Of a stretch of 64,000 nt of DNA, positions 29,731-38,519 are shown piece by piece. The stretch's first letter is position 1. Each line of letters begins with the position of its first letter. The stretch lies in assembly GCA_937920635.1 (NCBI GenBank), contig CAKZUE010000017.1, positions 62,001 to 126,000 of the forward strand, written 5' to 3'. This DNA is from an uncultured Bryobacteraceae bacterium (GTDB lineage: Bacteria > Acidobacteriota > Terriglobia > Bryobacterales > Bryobacteraceae). The notes under the pieces were generated by a model. The model was not told the origin of the DNA and made no database searches. It saw nothing but the letters and a program-made list of their open reading frames with translations. The position numbers and the translations under genes are program-made.

Positions 29731-31152
29731 TCAGCGAACCAGCGGATCTTCGACCCATGGCGGCGTGGCTTCAATCAACCGCCCCAGCTCAGGCTCCACC
29801 CGCTCCATCTCCTGCTTCATCTCCCAGGCGGCGCGGCGGTAGCTGAAGTGGCCCTTCACTCCGCTGCGCAGGCGGATGATGTATTCGGCCTCGGCGAAGT
29901 CCATCTGGAACAGAAACCGCCCGCGCGCGGCGAAGGGCAGCAGGTAGTGCGCGGCTTTTTCGGGCAGCCGTGCGGCGGCCTGCCGCGCGGCTTCGAGCGC
30001 TGCATCGTATTCCATCTCGAGGCCCGCTTCGCGCACTGCATCGGGCGTTTCGAAGCCGTGCCTCCACGTCCACGTCTGCCGCGTCTGATGGCAGCGGCGG
30101 TGGCGGTGCAGATCGCGATAAGCGCCGATGTCGATGCGCAGGTCGAAGGCATAGGGCGCGGTGCGGAAGGCGCGCAGCAGTTCATCGCGGCGCCCGCGCG
30201 GGCCGAGCGCGGCGCCGAGCACTTCCATCTGCCGGGCGCGGCTCCAGGAGCGCACGGTTTCATACAGCGGCTCGAAGGGCCATTCCGTGGCTGCGTAGAG
30301 AAGCGTGGCGGCGATGCCCGCCAGAGGTTCCTCGATTCGGGTGAGCCGCACCGCGCCGGCTTCCGGTTCGTTCCACCCGCCGAGGTTCTGCCGCGCCCAC
30401 GCGGCCACGGCGCCCATGGCGGCGGACGGGTAGGGATCGGGATCGACATACTTGGCCAGCGTGGGCGCGAGCGGCTCCTGCGGCGCGCCCTCGTCCCACG
30501 CCACATCGGGCGGGCGGGCGCACGCGGCGGCGGTTTCCTCGCCGATCTCGCGCAGTTCGGCATATTCGGAGGCGCGCCAGCGGCGGATCTGGCGTTCCAG
30601 CGTGCGGATGCTGGTCACCTGTCCGACGCCTGTGGGCACGCCGAGAAAGAGCAGGTAGCGGGCGACGTCAAAGGCGCGCGCGGCAATGTTGCGCTCATAG
30701 GCGTCGGGCTTCATGGACTCCGGGCGCGGGAGCTTCGCCTGGAGATGCTCCACCATGCGCGCGTGCATGCGCTGATAGGCTTCCAGCAATGCGCGCGCCG
30801 CGGCCGCATAGATTTCTGCCGCTTCTCCTTCCGCTTCCGGCGGCGTGATGAAGCCCGCCCGCGCAAAATCCTGATACCGCGATGAGCGCGCCTGCCCGTC
30901 CCACAGCGGCTCGTCCTCGATCTCGACCGCGGCGAGTTCGCTGACGCCTTCAAAGCTCAGCGCCAGGTGGCCGAGATCGGCGATGGAAGCGTGCCCGTAC
31001 TGGAAGTAGAAGCTCTCAAGAAACCTGGACGAATCGTGCGCGCGGACCCAGGCGACGGAGTCCCGGATCGAATCCGGAGAACGGCTGTAGCGCGCCAGCG
31101 CGTAAGCGAGCTTTTCAGGCGGCATGGGGCCGGCGGAGATGACACGAGGCAC
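29731..31152 (-). CDS. Double-length FAD-dependent thymidylate synthase (ThyX-like) protein
   Basis: 'YFQYGHASIADLGHLALSFEGVSELAAVEIEDEPLWDGQARSSRYQDF' in N-half; 'AYRDLHRHRRCHQTRQ' and 'EYIIRLRSGVKGHFSYRRAAWEM' in C-half. Confidence 0.75.
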   Translation of the reverse strand: MPRVISAGPMPPEKLAYALARYSRSPDSIRDSVAWVRAHDSSRFLESFYFQYGHASIADLGHLALSFEGVSELAAVEIEDEPLWDGQARSSRYQDFARAGFITPPEAEGEAAEIYAAAARALLEAYQRMHARMVEHLQAKLPRPESMKPDAYERNIAARAFDVARYLLFLGVPTGVGQVTSIRTLERQIRRWRASEYAELREIGEETAAACARPPDVAWDEGAPQEPLAPTLAKYVDPDPYPSAAMGAVAAWARQNLGGWNEPEAGAVRLTRIEEPLAGIAATLLYAATEWPFEPLYETVRSWSRARQMEVLGAALGPRGRRDELLRAFRTAPYAFDLRIDIGAYRDLHRHRRCHQTRQTWTWRHGFETPDAVREAGLEMEYDAALEAARQAAARLPEKAAHYLLPFAARGRFLFQMDFAEAEYIIRLRSGVKGHFSYRRAAWEMKQEMERVEPELGRLIEATPPWVEDPLVR

Positions 31153-31172
31153 GGCTGCTATGATAGCGGGCA

Positions 31173-31604
31173 GTGCGCATCCATGTGAACCTCCTGCGCC
31201 CGGACGCGGTTCTGCCCCGCTACGCGCACGGCCCGGAAGAGGACGCCGGAATGGATCTGCACGCGGTGGAAGAAATCGTGCTCGAACCCGGCGTGCCGGC
31301 GCTTGTTCCTACGGGCTTGTCCATCGAACTGCCTCCGGGCTACGAGGCGCAGATCCGCCCGCGCAGCGGGCTGGCGCTGCGGCACGCCATCACGCTGCCC
31401 AATGCGCCCGCCACCATCGACCCCGGCTACCGCGGCGAGATCCGCGTCATCCTGCTCAACCTCGGGCGCGAGCCCTACCGCGTGCGCAAGGGCGACCGGA
31501 TCGCGCAGATGGTGATCGCGCGCTATGAAGCCATCGAGTGGGTGGAAGCCGAGCTGAGCGAGACGCGGCGCGGCGCGGGCGGCTTCGGCAGCTCCGGGCG
31601 CTAG
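31173..31604 (+). CDS. dut: dUTP diphosphatase
   Basis: 'AGMDLHAVE', '[28 protein letters not shown]', '[13 protein letters not shown]', '[11 protein letters not shown]' dUTPase motifs. Confidence 0.95.
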   Translation: MRIHVNLLRPDAVLPRYAHGPEEDAGMDLHAVEEIVLEPGVPALVPTGLSIELPPGYEAQIRPRSGLALRHAITLPNAPATIDPGYRGEIRVILLNLGREPYRVRKGDRIAQMVIARYEAIEWVEAELSETRRGAGGFGSSGR

Positions 31605-31677
31605 GCGCGCCGCTTGCAATGCGCGCCGCGGCGCGATACACAAATAAGAGCCATTCATCCGAAATTGGGAGGCTCTC

Positions 31678-33072
31678 ATGAACATCACCCGCCGCACGTT
31701 CCAGGCGGCCCTGTGCGGGCTGCCGTTTTCGTCGTTGATCCGCGCCGATGAATTCGAAGCGTTCCGCGCCATGCCGTGGAACGGCCGCGCTCGCGTGGCG
31801 CGCGTGTACCTGGCCGGCTCGCCGCACTGGCCCAAGCCCACGCTCGACATCGAAGCCGAGCACAGGGATGTGGAGGCGCATATCGAGGAGGCGGCGCGCA
31901 AGAACGCGCACCTGGTGGAGCTGAGCGGCGGGGAGCTGCTGCGCAGCGCGGAAGAGGTGAAAGCGTGGCTCGCGCGCCAGCAGGATCTCGACGGAATCCT
32001 GCTGCTGCCGCTGACGCAGCCGACGCCGGGGTTCCATGAACTGATCCAGTCGGCGCCCGCGCCGGTGCTCGTGTTCTCGCGCCCCTATGCGACGCACTCG
32101 TGGGCTTCCGTGGCGGGACTGCGCAAGGCGGGACGGCGCGTGGATGTGATCGCCACCTCGAGCTATGGAGATCTCGACCCGTGGTTCCGCATCTTCCGCA
32201 CCGTGCACCACCTGCGCAAGAGCAAGGTGCTGGTGGGAACGGAGAACCCGCCCAGCCGCGCCAAAGCGGCCGAGGAGTACAAGGGCGCCTTCGGCACGGA
32301 ATTTCAATACGTGCCTGGGGCGGAGCTCAAGAAAGCTTTCGCCGAAGCCGACCCCAGGGAAGCAAAGCGGCTGGCGGAAGAGTTCACGCGCAGCGCTCTG
32401 CGCGTGGTGGAGCCCAAGCCCGTAGAAATCGAAAATGGCCTGCGGATGCATCTGGCGCTGAAAGCGCTGCTGCTGCGCGAGAAGGCAAACGCGTTCACCA
32501 TTGATTGTTTTGGGACGCTGGCGGCCAACACGCTGCCCGGCTATCCGTGCATCTGCTGGAGCAAGCTGAACGATGCCGGGCTCTACGGCGTCTGCGAGGC
32601 GGACCTGCACTCGACGATGACGCAGATGCTGGTGACGTCTTACGCGGGCGTGCCGGGCTTTGTCAGCGATCCGGTGTTCGACCTGAGCCGCAACGAGGTG
32701 ATCCATGCGCATTGCGTGTCGGCCACGAAGCTCAAAGGGCCGGACGGACCGGCCTCGCCCTTCATCATCCGGGATCATCTGGAGACCCACGAGGGCGCGG
32801 TGATGCAGGTGCTGATGCCGTGCGACGAGACGATCACGGTGGCGCGGTTCGCCGGACCGACAAAGATGCTCATGTCGACCGCCGTGGTCACCGGCTATGG
32901 CGACAGCGACCGCGGCTGCCGCAGCCAGATCCGCACGCGCGTCAAAGACGCCGAGCGGTGGCTCGAGAACTACCAGGCGGGCCTGCACCGCGTGATCTTT
33001 TACGGAGACCACACGAGGACGCTGGAGCGCATGGGGCGCCTGCTCGGATTCGAGACGGTGCTGGAAGCCTGA
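31678..33072 (+). CDS. Exported sugar-isomerase-fold (fucose/arabinose isomerase-like) protein
   Basis: Tat-like 'MNITRRTFQAALCG'; overall similarity to L-fucose/arabinose isomerase-like proteins ('AFTIDCFGTLAANTLPGYPCICWSKLNDAG'). Confidence 0.5.
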   Translation: MNITRRTFQAALCGLPFSSLIRADEFEAFRAMPWNGRARVARVYLAGSPHWPKPTLDIEAEHRDVEAHIEEAARKNAHLVELSGGELLRSAEEVKAWLARQQDLDGILLLPLTQPTPGFHELIQSAPAPVLVFSRPYATHSWASVAGLRKAGRRVDVIATSSYGDLDPWFRIFRTVHHLRKSKVLVGTENPPSRAKAAEEYKGAFGTEFQYVPGAELKKAFAEADPREAKRLAEEFTRSALRVVEPKPVEIENGLRMHLALKALLLREKANAFTIDCFGTLAANTLPGYPCICWSKLNDAGLYGVCEADLHSTMTQMLVTSYAGVPGFVSDPVFDLSRNEVIHAHCVSATKLKGPDGPASPFIIRDHLETHEGAVMQVLMPCDETITVARFAGPTKMLMSTAVVTGYGDSDRGCRSQIRTRVKDAERWLENYQAGLHRVIFYGDHTRTLERMGRLLGFETVLEA

Positions 33073-33075
33073 CGG

Positions 33076-34371
33076 CTACTCGTTGTAGTTGACGCGGAAG
33101 CGTTCGTTGCGGGCGCGGCCCTCGATGACGATGGAGCGCACGCGGTTCGCGTCGCGCAGCAGAATGCGGGCGCGCGCGTCCACGGGCGCGGCGTCGCCGC
33201 GGTTCATGCCTTCCATCAGCCGAGCTTCAATCACATCCGCCGAGACACGCTCGAGCCGTCCGCGGAACTGGAGCGTGTCGCCGCCGAAGCCCGAGTCGAA
33301 ACGGATCTGCACCTCGCCGTTGCGCCGGTCGGCGAAAACAGAGGCGCCACGCAGATCATAGCCCTGGCCGGAGTCCATCGAAAAAGCGCCGCGGCCCCGC
33401 CCGCTGTAAGAGAAAGTGTTGCCCCATCCGGAACCCCAGCCGCCGCCCCAATTGGAGCCGCTCCCCCAGCCTGAGCCGCTGCCCCAACCTGAACCGCCTG
33501 TGCCCGATCCCCAGCCGGAACCGCCGCCCCAGCCAGTCCCCGGCCCCGTTGTCCATCCCGTGCCGCCGCGCCATTCGAGGTCAAACGTGTAGCCCTCGCG
33601 GCCACCCTGCGGGTCTTCGATCCGCACGATGGCGAGCCCGCGGTTGGTGTTGGGATCGGCCAGGAGTTCCTGGCGCCCGCGCCCGTCAATGCCGCGGAAG
33701 CGGAAGTCGCCGGGGTTGGAAGGAAGCGGCCCCGTGCAGTCGAGCCGCCTCCATGTGGCGGGCTGGCCGCTCACTGTGCGGATCTCGCCCGTGTCGCCGC
33801 GGATGCCGACTTCGGCGACGCCGTCGACTTCCACTTCGGCCGTGCACTTGCCGCGGTCGCCGCTGCCGCCGCGGATGGAAGCGCGGATGGTGGCTGCGGG
33901 CGCACTGCTGTATTGCGGCTCGCGGTCGCGGCGCCAACTGCCCGGACGGCCGCCGCTGCTCCAGTCCCCTCCGGCGCGCCATTCGATATCGAATGTGTAG
34001 CCTTCCCGGCCGCCCTGCGGGTCTTCGATGCGCACCACGGCGAGCCCGCGGTTGTTGCGCGGATCGGCGATCAGCGACTGCCGCCCGCGCCCGTCCACGC
34101 CTTTGAAGCGGAAATCGGCAAAGCTCGACGGAAGCGGCCCCGTGCAGTCCAGACGGCGCCAGGTGGCGGGCTGCCCGCTGATGGTGCGGATCCGGCCTTC
34201 GCTCGCCTGAATGCCGACTTCGGCCACTCCATCCACCTCCACCTCCGCCGTGCACTTGCCCTGATCGGCTCTGCCCCCGCCCCGGATGTTCATCTGGATC
34301 ACGGCCTCAGGCCCCTGCCATCCCTGGCCGTACAGCAGACTGCCGGCCAGCAGTATCAATGCGGCTCTCAT
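33076..34371 (-). CDS. Secreted hypothetical protein with duplicated ~100-aa domain and Gly/Ser/Trp-rich linker
   Basis: Two near-identical 'GKCTAEVEVDGVAEVGI...SGQPATWRRLDCTGPLPS..DFRF.G.DGRGRQ.L.ADP..NRGLA.VRIEDPQGGREGYTFD.EWR' units; signal peptide. Confidence 0.75.
   Translation of the reverse strand: MRAALILLAGSLLYGQGWQGPEAVIQMNIRGGGRADQGKCTAEVEVDGVAEVGIQASEGRIRTISGQPATWRRLDCTGPLPSSFADFRFKGVDGRGRQSLIADPRNNRGLAVVRIEDPQGGREGYTFDIEWRAGGDWSSGGRPGSWRRDREPQYSSAPAATIRASIRGGSGDRGKCTAEVEVDGVAEVGIRGDTGEIRTVSGQPATWRRLDCTGPLPSNPGDFRFRGIDGRGRQELLADPNTNRGLAIVRIEDPQGGREGYTFDLEWRGGTGWTTGPGTGWGGGSGWGSGTGGSGWGSGSGWGSGSNWGGGWGSGWGNTFSYSGRGRGAFSMDSGQGYDLRGASVFADRRNGEVQIRFDSGFGGDTLQFRGRLERVSADVIEARLMEGMNRGDAAPVDARARILLRDANRVRSIVIEGRARNERFRVNYNE
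33431..33545. repeat. Degenerate tandem repeat encoding W-G-S-G linker
   Basis: Encodes 'GWGGGSGWGSGTGGSGWGSGSGWGSGSNWGGGWGS'. Confidence 0.65.
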
Positions 34372-34428
34372 GGAAATCCTCCTTCTGTGCTTCAAACCGC
34401 CGGACGCGCGCGCCCGGCAGGGCGTTAC

Positions 34429-35313
34429 TCAGTAAATCGGCTCACTCACGCGGTGGCCGTAGCGGTTGCTTTGCGCGATGCGGACGAAATACGAATGCAC
34501 GGCTTCCACCACATCACGGATGGGATTCAGGTTGCCCGCGGTCAGGCTGCACATCACCGCCAGAATGTACGGGCGGCCTTCCAGAAACACGATCCCCGCC
34601 TCCGTGCGCACGCCCGGCACCGCGCCGGGCTTGGAGGCGGAGACGACGCCGCGGGGCAGCGCGGCGCGGAAGTCCGCCTGTACGAGCTTCAGCATCTCGA
34701 TCATGCGGCGCGACGCGTTGCGGCTGATGAGGCGCTCGCGGTAGATGAACTCGAACAGGCGGACCATTTCCAGCGGCGTGGAAGTGTTCTCTTCATTGCG
34801 TTTGGCGGCGGCGGAGTCCATCATGATGCGGCGCAGGCGCGTCGCGCGCAGGCCGAGTTGCGCCATCAACTGATTCACGCTGTCCATGCCCGTCAGCGCG
34901 ATGACCTTGTTGGTGGCCGTGTTGTCGGAGTCCCGGATCATCAGCGTGAGCAGCTCCTCGACGGTGACCGAAACAGGCTGCGGCCCCAGCCGCGCGTCGA
35001 GCGTGCCGCTGCCGCCCGCCTTGTCCTTCTCCGTCATCTCCACCTTCTGATCGAGCGCCAGCGCGCCCGATTCGATCTTCTGGAAGGCGGCGGCGAGAAT
35101 GGGCACCTTGATCAGGCTCGCCTGCGTGGTGACGAGATCGCCGTTCAGCGCGAGCGTCTTTCCCGTGGAAAGATCGAGAATGGCCACGCCCATGACCCCG
35201 TCAAAGCGCTGATCGATCTGCCGGAGCCTCTCCATGAGCTTGGCCTCCAGCAGCGCCGCCGGATCCTGGCCAAGCAGCGGCAGAGCGAGCAGAAATGCGG
35301 CAATGGTCCTCAC
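34429..35313 (-). CDS. Serine hydrolase with class A beta-lactamase fold
   Basis: SxxK 'ASLIKVP', SDN 'DSDNTATN', 'SASKPGAVPG' in KTG position; signal peptide. Confidence 0.82.
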   Translation of the reverse strand: MRTIAAFLLALPLLGQDPAALLEAKLMERLRQIDQRFDGVMGVAILDLSTGKTLALNGDLVTTQASLIKVPILAAAFQKIESGALALDQKVEMTEKDKAGGSGTLDARLGPQPVSVTVEELLTLMIRDSDNTATNKVIALTGMDSVNQLMAQLGLRATRLRRIMMDSAAAKRNEENTSTPLEMVRLFEFIYRERLISRNASRRMIEMLKLVQADFRAALPRGVVSASKPGAVPGVRTEAGIVFLEGRPYILAVMCSLTAGNLNPIRDVVEAVHSYFVRIAQSNRYGHRVSEPIY

Positions 35314-35333
35314 GGGAGTAGCATAGCGTTATA

Positions 35334-35723
35334 GTGAACTACTTGTGGATAGCCGCCGGCGCGGCTCTGGGAGGCATGCTCAGGTATTTCTTCTCCGGCG
35401 TCGCCGCGCGCCTGATGGGCGAGACGTTTCCCTGGGGCACGTTGTTCGTCAACGTGACGGGCTGCCTGGCGATCGGGTTTTTCGTCTCGCTCACGGGCCC
35501 CGATGGACGCCTGATTGTGCCCTCGCATGTACGTCTGTTTGTGATGACCGGGCTGTGCGGCGGCTACACGACCTTTTCGACATTCAGCCTGGAGACGCTG
35601 CGGCTGATGCAGGACCGCGAGTGGGCCTTCGCCGCGTGGAACATGGCCTCCAGCGTGGCCATGTGCATGACCGCAGTCTGGGCCGGGTACGAGGCAGCCG
35701 TGCTCCTGAATGAGAGGTTGTGA
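35334..35723 (+). CDS. crcB: Fluoride efflux transporter CrcB
   Basis: 'GGMLRYFFSGVAARL..ETFPWGTLFVNVTGCLAIGFF', 'GLCGGYTTFSTFSLET'; GTG start. Confidence 0.93.
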   Translation: MNYLWIAAGAALGGMLRYFFSGVAARLMGETFPWGTLFVNVTGCLAIGFFVSLTGPDGRLIVPSHVRLFVMTGLCGGYTTFSTFSLETLRLMQDREWAFAAWNMASSVAMCMTAVWAGYEAAVLLNERL

Positions 35724-35725
35724 CG

Positions 35726-36070
35726 ATGGAACTGCCGGAAGACGCCGTTCTGTTGCGCATTTTCCTGGGCGAGAGCGACCGCTACGGCAAGCGGCCGCTG
35801 TATGAAGCCATCGTGCTGAAGGCGCGCGAGCTGCACATGGCAGGCGCCACCGTGTTGCGCGGGCCGATGGGCTTCGGCAAGAGCTCCCGGCTGCACACGG
35901 CCAAGCTCGAGCGGCTCAGCGAGGACCTGCCTTTCATCATCGAGATCGTCGATTCCAAAGCGAAGATCGAAACGTTCCTGCCCGTCGTCGACGAGATGAT
36001 GCGCGAAACCGGATCGAGCGGGCTGGTGACATGGGAAGGCGTAAAAGTCTTGCGCTACGGGCAGGTGTGA
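35726..36070 (+). CDS. DUF190 domain protein
   Basis: 'LLRIFLGESDRYGKRPLYEAIVLKARELHMAGATVLRGPMGFGKSS'; in crcB operon (alternative GTG start 35720 overlaps crcB stop). Confidence 0.88.
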   Translation: MELPEDAVLLRIFLGESDRYGKRPLYEAIVLKARELHMAGATVLRGPMGFGKSSRLHTAKLERLSEDLPFIIEIVDSKAKIETFLPVVDEMMRETGSSGLVTWEGVKVLRYGQV

Positions 36071-38505
36071 CAGCCGGGGTGGCGGCGCTGGCGCTGCTGG
36101 CAGCGCAGCACGCGCCTCCCGCGGAAAGCACCCGGTCTGCCGCTTTTCCGCTGCCCGTGCGCGAGGGTCCTTTGCGCAAGGCCCAGTTGCTGCTGCGCGA
36201 AGGCAAGACCGACCAAGCCCGGCGCGAACTGCGTCGGCTGATCCAGGCCGGCAGCAACGACGCGGCGACGTGGTACCAGCTCGCGCGCAGCTACCTGCTG
36301 GACTTCTACTCAGGGACGGATACCGCAAGGCGCCGCACCGCGCTGAACCTCGCGATGGAGGCGCTGGACACGGCCCTGAAGCGCAGCCCGGACCACATCC
36401 CGTCGCTGAAAGCGAAGGCCGTAATCCACGCCCGGGCCGAATTGCTCTATTACGACCCGAACCTTGCCTACGAACTGGCCGCGCGCGTGGCGAAGCTCGA
36501 GCCCAACGCCTACGGATTCCTGTTGAACCTTTCCGACTGGATGAGCGGCGAGGTTCGCTTCACCCGCGAAACCGGCAACCGTGTGCCGCACGACCCGCTG
36601 CTCGGGCTGGACCGCTCGATCGATCTGCTGGAACAGGTGATCGACGGATCGATGCCTTTCAGCAACGAGGAACTCACAGCCCTCGCCACGATGGCCAAGA
36701 CGCTGGTGCGGCGGGGGAATTTCCAGGAGTCGCTGCTCTATTTCCGGCAGGCGCTCGAGCGCACGAAGGAACCGGCGCTGGTGCATGAACTGCTGCGCGA
36801 GATGGGGGCGGCCTGTTACCGGATGGGCGACTTCGGCGAGGCGGCGCGGCTGTTCTATCAGGCGCTCCAGGTCAACAACAACAGCGTCGATCAGTGGCTG
36901 CTGAAGGTGGCGATGGAACAGATGCCGGGCGAGCGGCCGCCAGTCCCGAAGCAGTTCCTGTTTCCCGCGCGCGCGTTGCTGCCGCGCGCGGGCGAGAATC
37001 CGCTGCTCGAGTTCGAAGACATCGCGCCCGGCCTCGGCATCGACCGTTATGACGGAAACGGCACCGCGGCCTGGTCGGACTATGACGGCGACGGCGACCT
37101 GGACCTGTTCGAGTCGGGCAGCGGCGAATTCATCCGCGTCTTCCGCAACGAGGGCCGCCGCTTCGCCGACGCAACGCAGGAAGCGGGGCTTGCCGGCGTG
37201 CCCTCCGGCTACAGCCTGAACCTTGTGGACTACGACAACGACGGGCGCCCGGACCTCTACATCTCGCTCAACGGCTGGAGCGGGCCGATGAAAAACCGCC
37301 TGTTCCGCAATACCGGGGGGCGCTTTCAAGATGTGACGGACACATCCGGCGCCGGCGACATGGGCAACGGTTTTGTTTCGTTGTGGGCGGATTTCGACAA
37401 TGACGGCTGGCTGGACCTCGCCGTCGCCAACGGCGTGCTGAAGGACGGCAGCGTCCCGCAGATCTACCGCAACAACGGCGACGGCACGTTCACCAACATG
37501 ACCAGGCAGGCGGGCATCCAGGAGCCGCCCGAATACGGCGCCATCGGCCTCGCGCTTGGCGACTACGACCGCGACGGCCTCGTCGACATCCTCATCAACG
37601 GCCTCGATCCCGCGCCCAACCGTCTGTATCGCAACCTCGGCAACTGGAAGTTCCGGGACGTGGCGCGCGAAGCGGGGCTCGTGCAGCCCGCGCACAACGG
37701 CTTCGTCTGCTTCCTGTTCGACTACAACAACGACGGCTATCCCGACGCTCTCACGACGAGCCTGGCCGCATGGGAGTCCGTGGTCACAGCCTTGCGGGTG
37801 GATTACGCCGTGCCGAGGGCGCGTGTCCATCCCGATTCCAGCCGGCTTTTCCGCAACAACCGCAATGGCACTTTCACCGATGTCACCTTCGAAGCCGGCC
37901 TGCACTTCCCCATCGGCGTCATGGGCGCGGGCGTGGCGGATCTTGACAACGACGGCTATCTGGACCTGTATTTCGGCGTCGGAGACCCACAGATGTCCCG
38001 TCTGGAACCCAACCGTTTCTTCCGCAACAACGGGGACGGCACCTTCAGCGACCTGACGGACTTCGTCAAGTGGCAACGGCCCGGCAACAAAGGCCACGGC
38101 GTCGCATTCGCCGACTGGGAGGAAGACGGAGATCTCGACGTCTATGCTCAACTTGGCGGCCATTATCCTGGCGATTTCGCCAGGAACGCCTTTTACCGCA
38201 ACCTGAAAGCCAACCGCAACGGCTGGCTTCAGGTGGATCTGAAGGCGGCGCGGTCGAACCGCGACGCCATCGGCGCGCAGTTGACGCTGCGCGCCGGAGA
38301 CCTGCTCGTCTACCGCGAGGTCAAGGGGAGCGAGGGTTTTGGCGCCACCAGTCAGAAGAGGCAGCACTTCGGTACTGGCGCGAGGCGGAAGATCGACTCT
38401 CTCGAAATCCGCTGGCCAAGCGGAGTGCAACAGAAAATCGAGGCGCTCGAGGCGGGGCAGATCATCGAGGTGGAAGAAGGCGGCGCCTGGCGGCGCGTGA
38501 AGTGA
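36031..38505 (+). CDS. CRTAC1/ASPIC-UnbV family protein with TPR and FG-GAP/VCBS repeats
   Basis: TPR N-half; 'DYDGDGDLDLF', 'DYDNDGRPDLYI' Ca-binding repeats; C-terminal ASPIC 'NRDAIGAQLTLRAGDLLVYREVKGSEGFGATSQKRQHFGTG'. Confidence 0.9.
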   Translation: MGRRKSLALRAGVTAGVAALALLAAQHAPPAESTRSAAFPLPVREGPLRKAQLLLREGKTDQARRELRRLIQAGSNDAATWYQLARSYLLDFYSGTDTARRRTALNLAMEALDTALKRSPDHIPSLKAKAVIHARAELLYYDPNLAYELAARVAKLEPNAYGFLLNLSDWMSGEVRFTRETGNRVPHDPLLGLDRSIDLLEQVIDGSMPFSNEELTALATMAKTLVRRGNFQESLLYFRQALERTKEPALVHELLREMGAACYRMGDFGEAARLFYQALQVNNNSVDQWLLKVAMEQMPGERPPVPKQFLFPARALLPRAGENPLLEFEDIAPGLGIDRYDGNGTAAWSDYDGDGDLDLFESGSGEFIRVFRNEGRRFADATQEAGLAGVPSGYSLNLVDYDNDGRPDLYISLNGWSGPMKNRLFRNTGGRFQDVTDTSGAGDMGNGFVSLWADFDNDGWLDLAVANGVLKDGSVPQIYRNNGDGTFTNMTRQAGIQEPPEYGAIGLALGDYDRDGLVDILINGLDPAPNRLYRNLGNWKFRDVAREAGLVQPAHNGFVCFLFDYNNDGYPDALTTSLAAWESVVTALRVDYAVPRARVHPDSSRLFRNNRNGTFTDVTFEAGLHFPIGVMGAGVADLDNDGYLDLYFGVGDPQMSRLEPNRFFRNNGDGTFSDLTDFVKWQRPGNKGHGVAFADWEEDGDLDVYAQLGGHYPGDFARNAFYRNLKANRNGWLQVDLKAARSNRDAIGAQLTLRAGDLLVYREVKGSEGFGATSQKRQHFGTGARRKIDSLEIRWPSGVQQKIEALEAGQIIEVEEGGAWRRVK

Positions 38506-38519
38506 AACCGTCTCCCGTC

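Noticed and set aside
35314-35333. Fluoride riboswitch upstream of crcB
   Set aside because: Only 20 bp between divergent genes and no crcB-motif consensus seen
36310-38430. 706-aa minus-strand ORF
   Set aside because: Antisense shadow of the CRTAC1 gene
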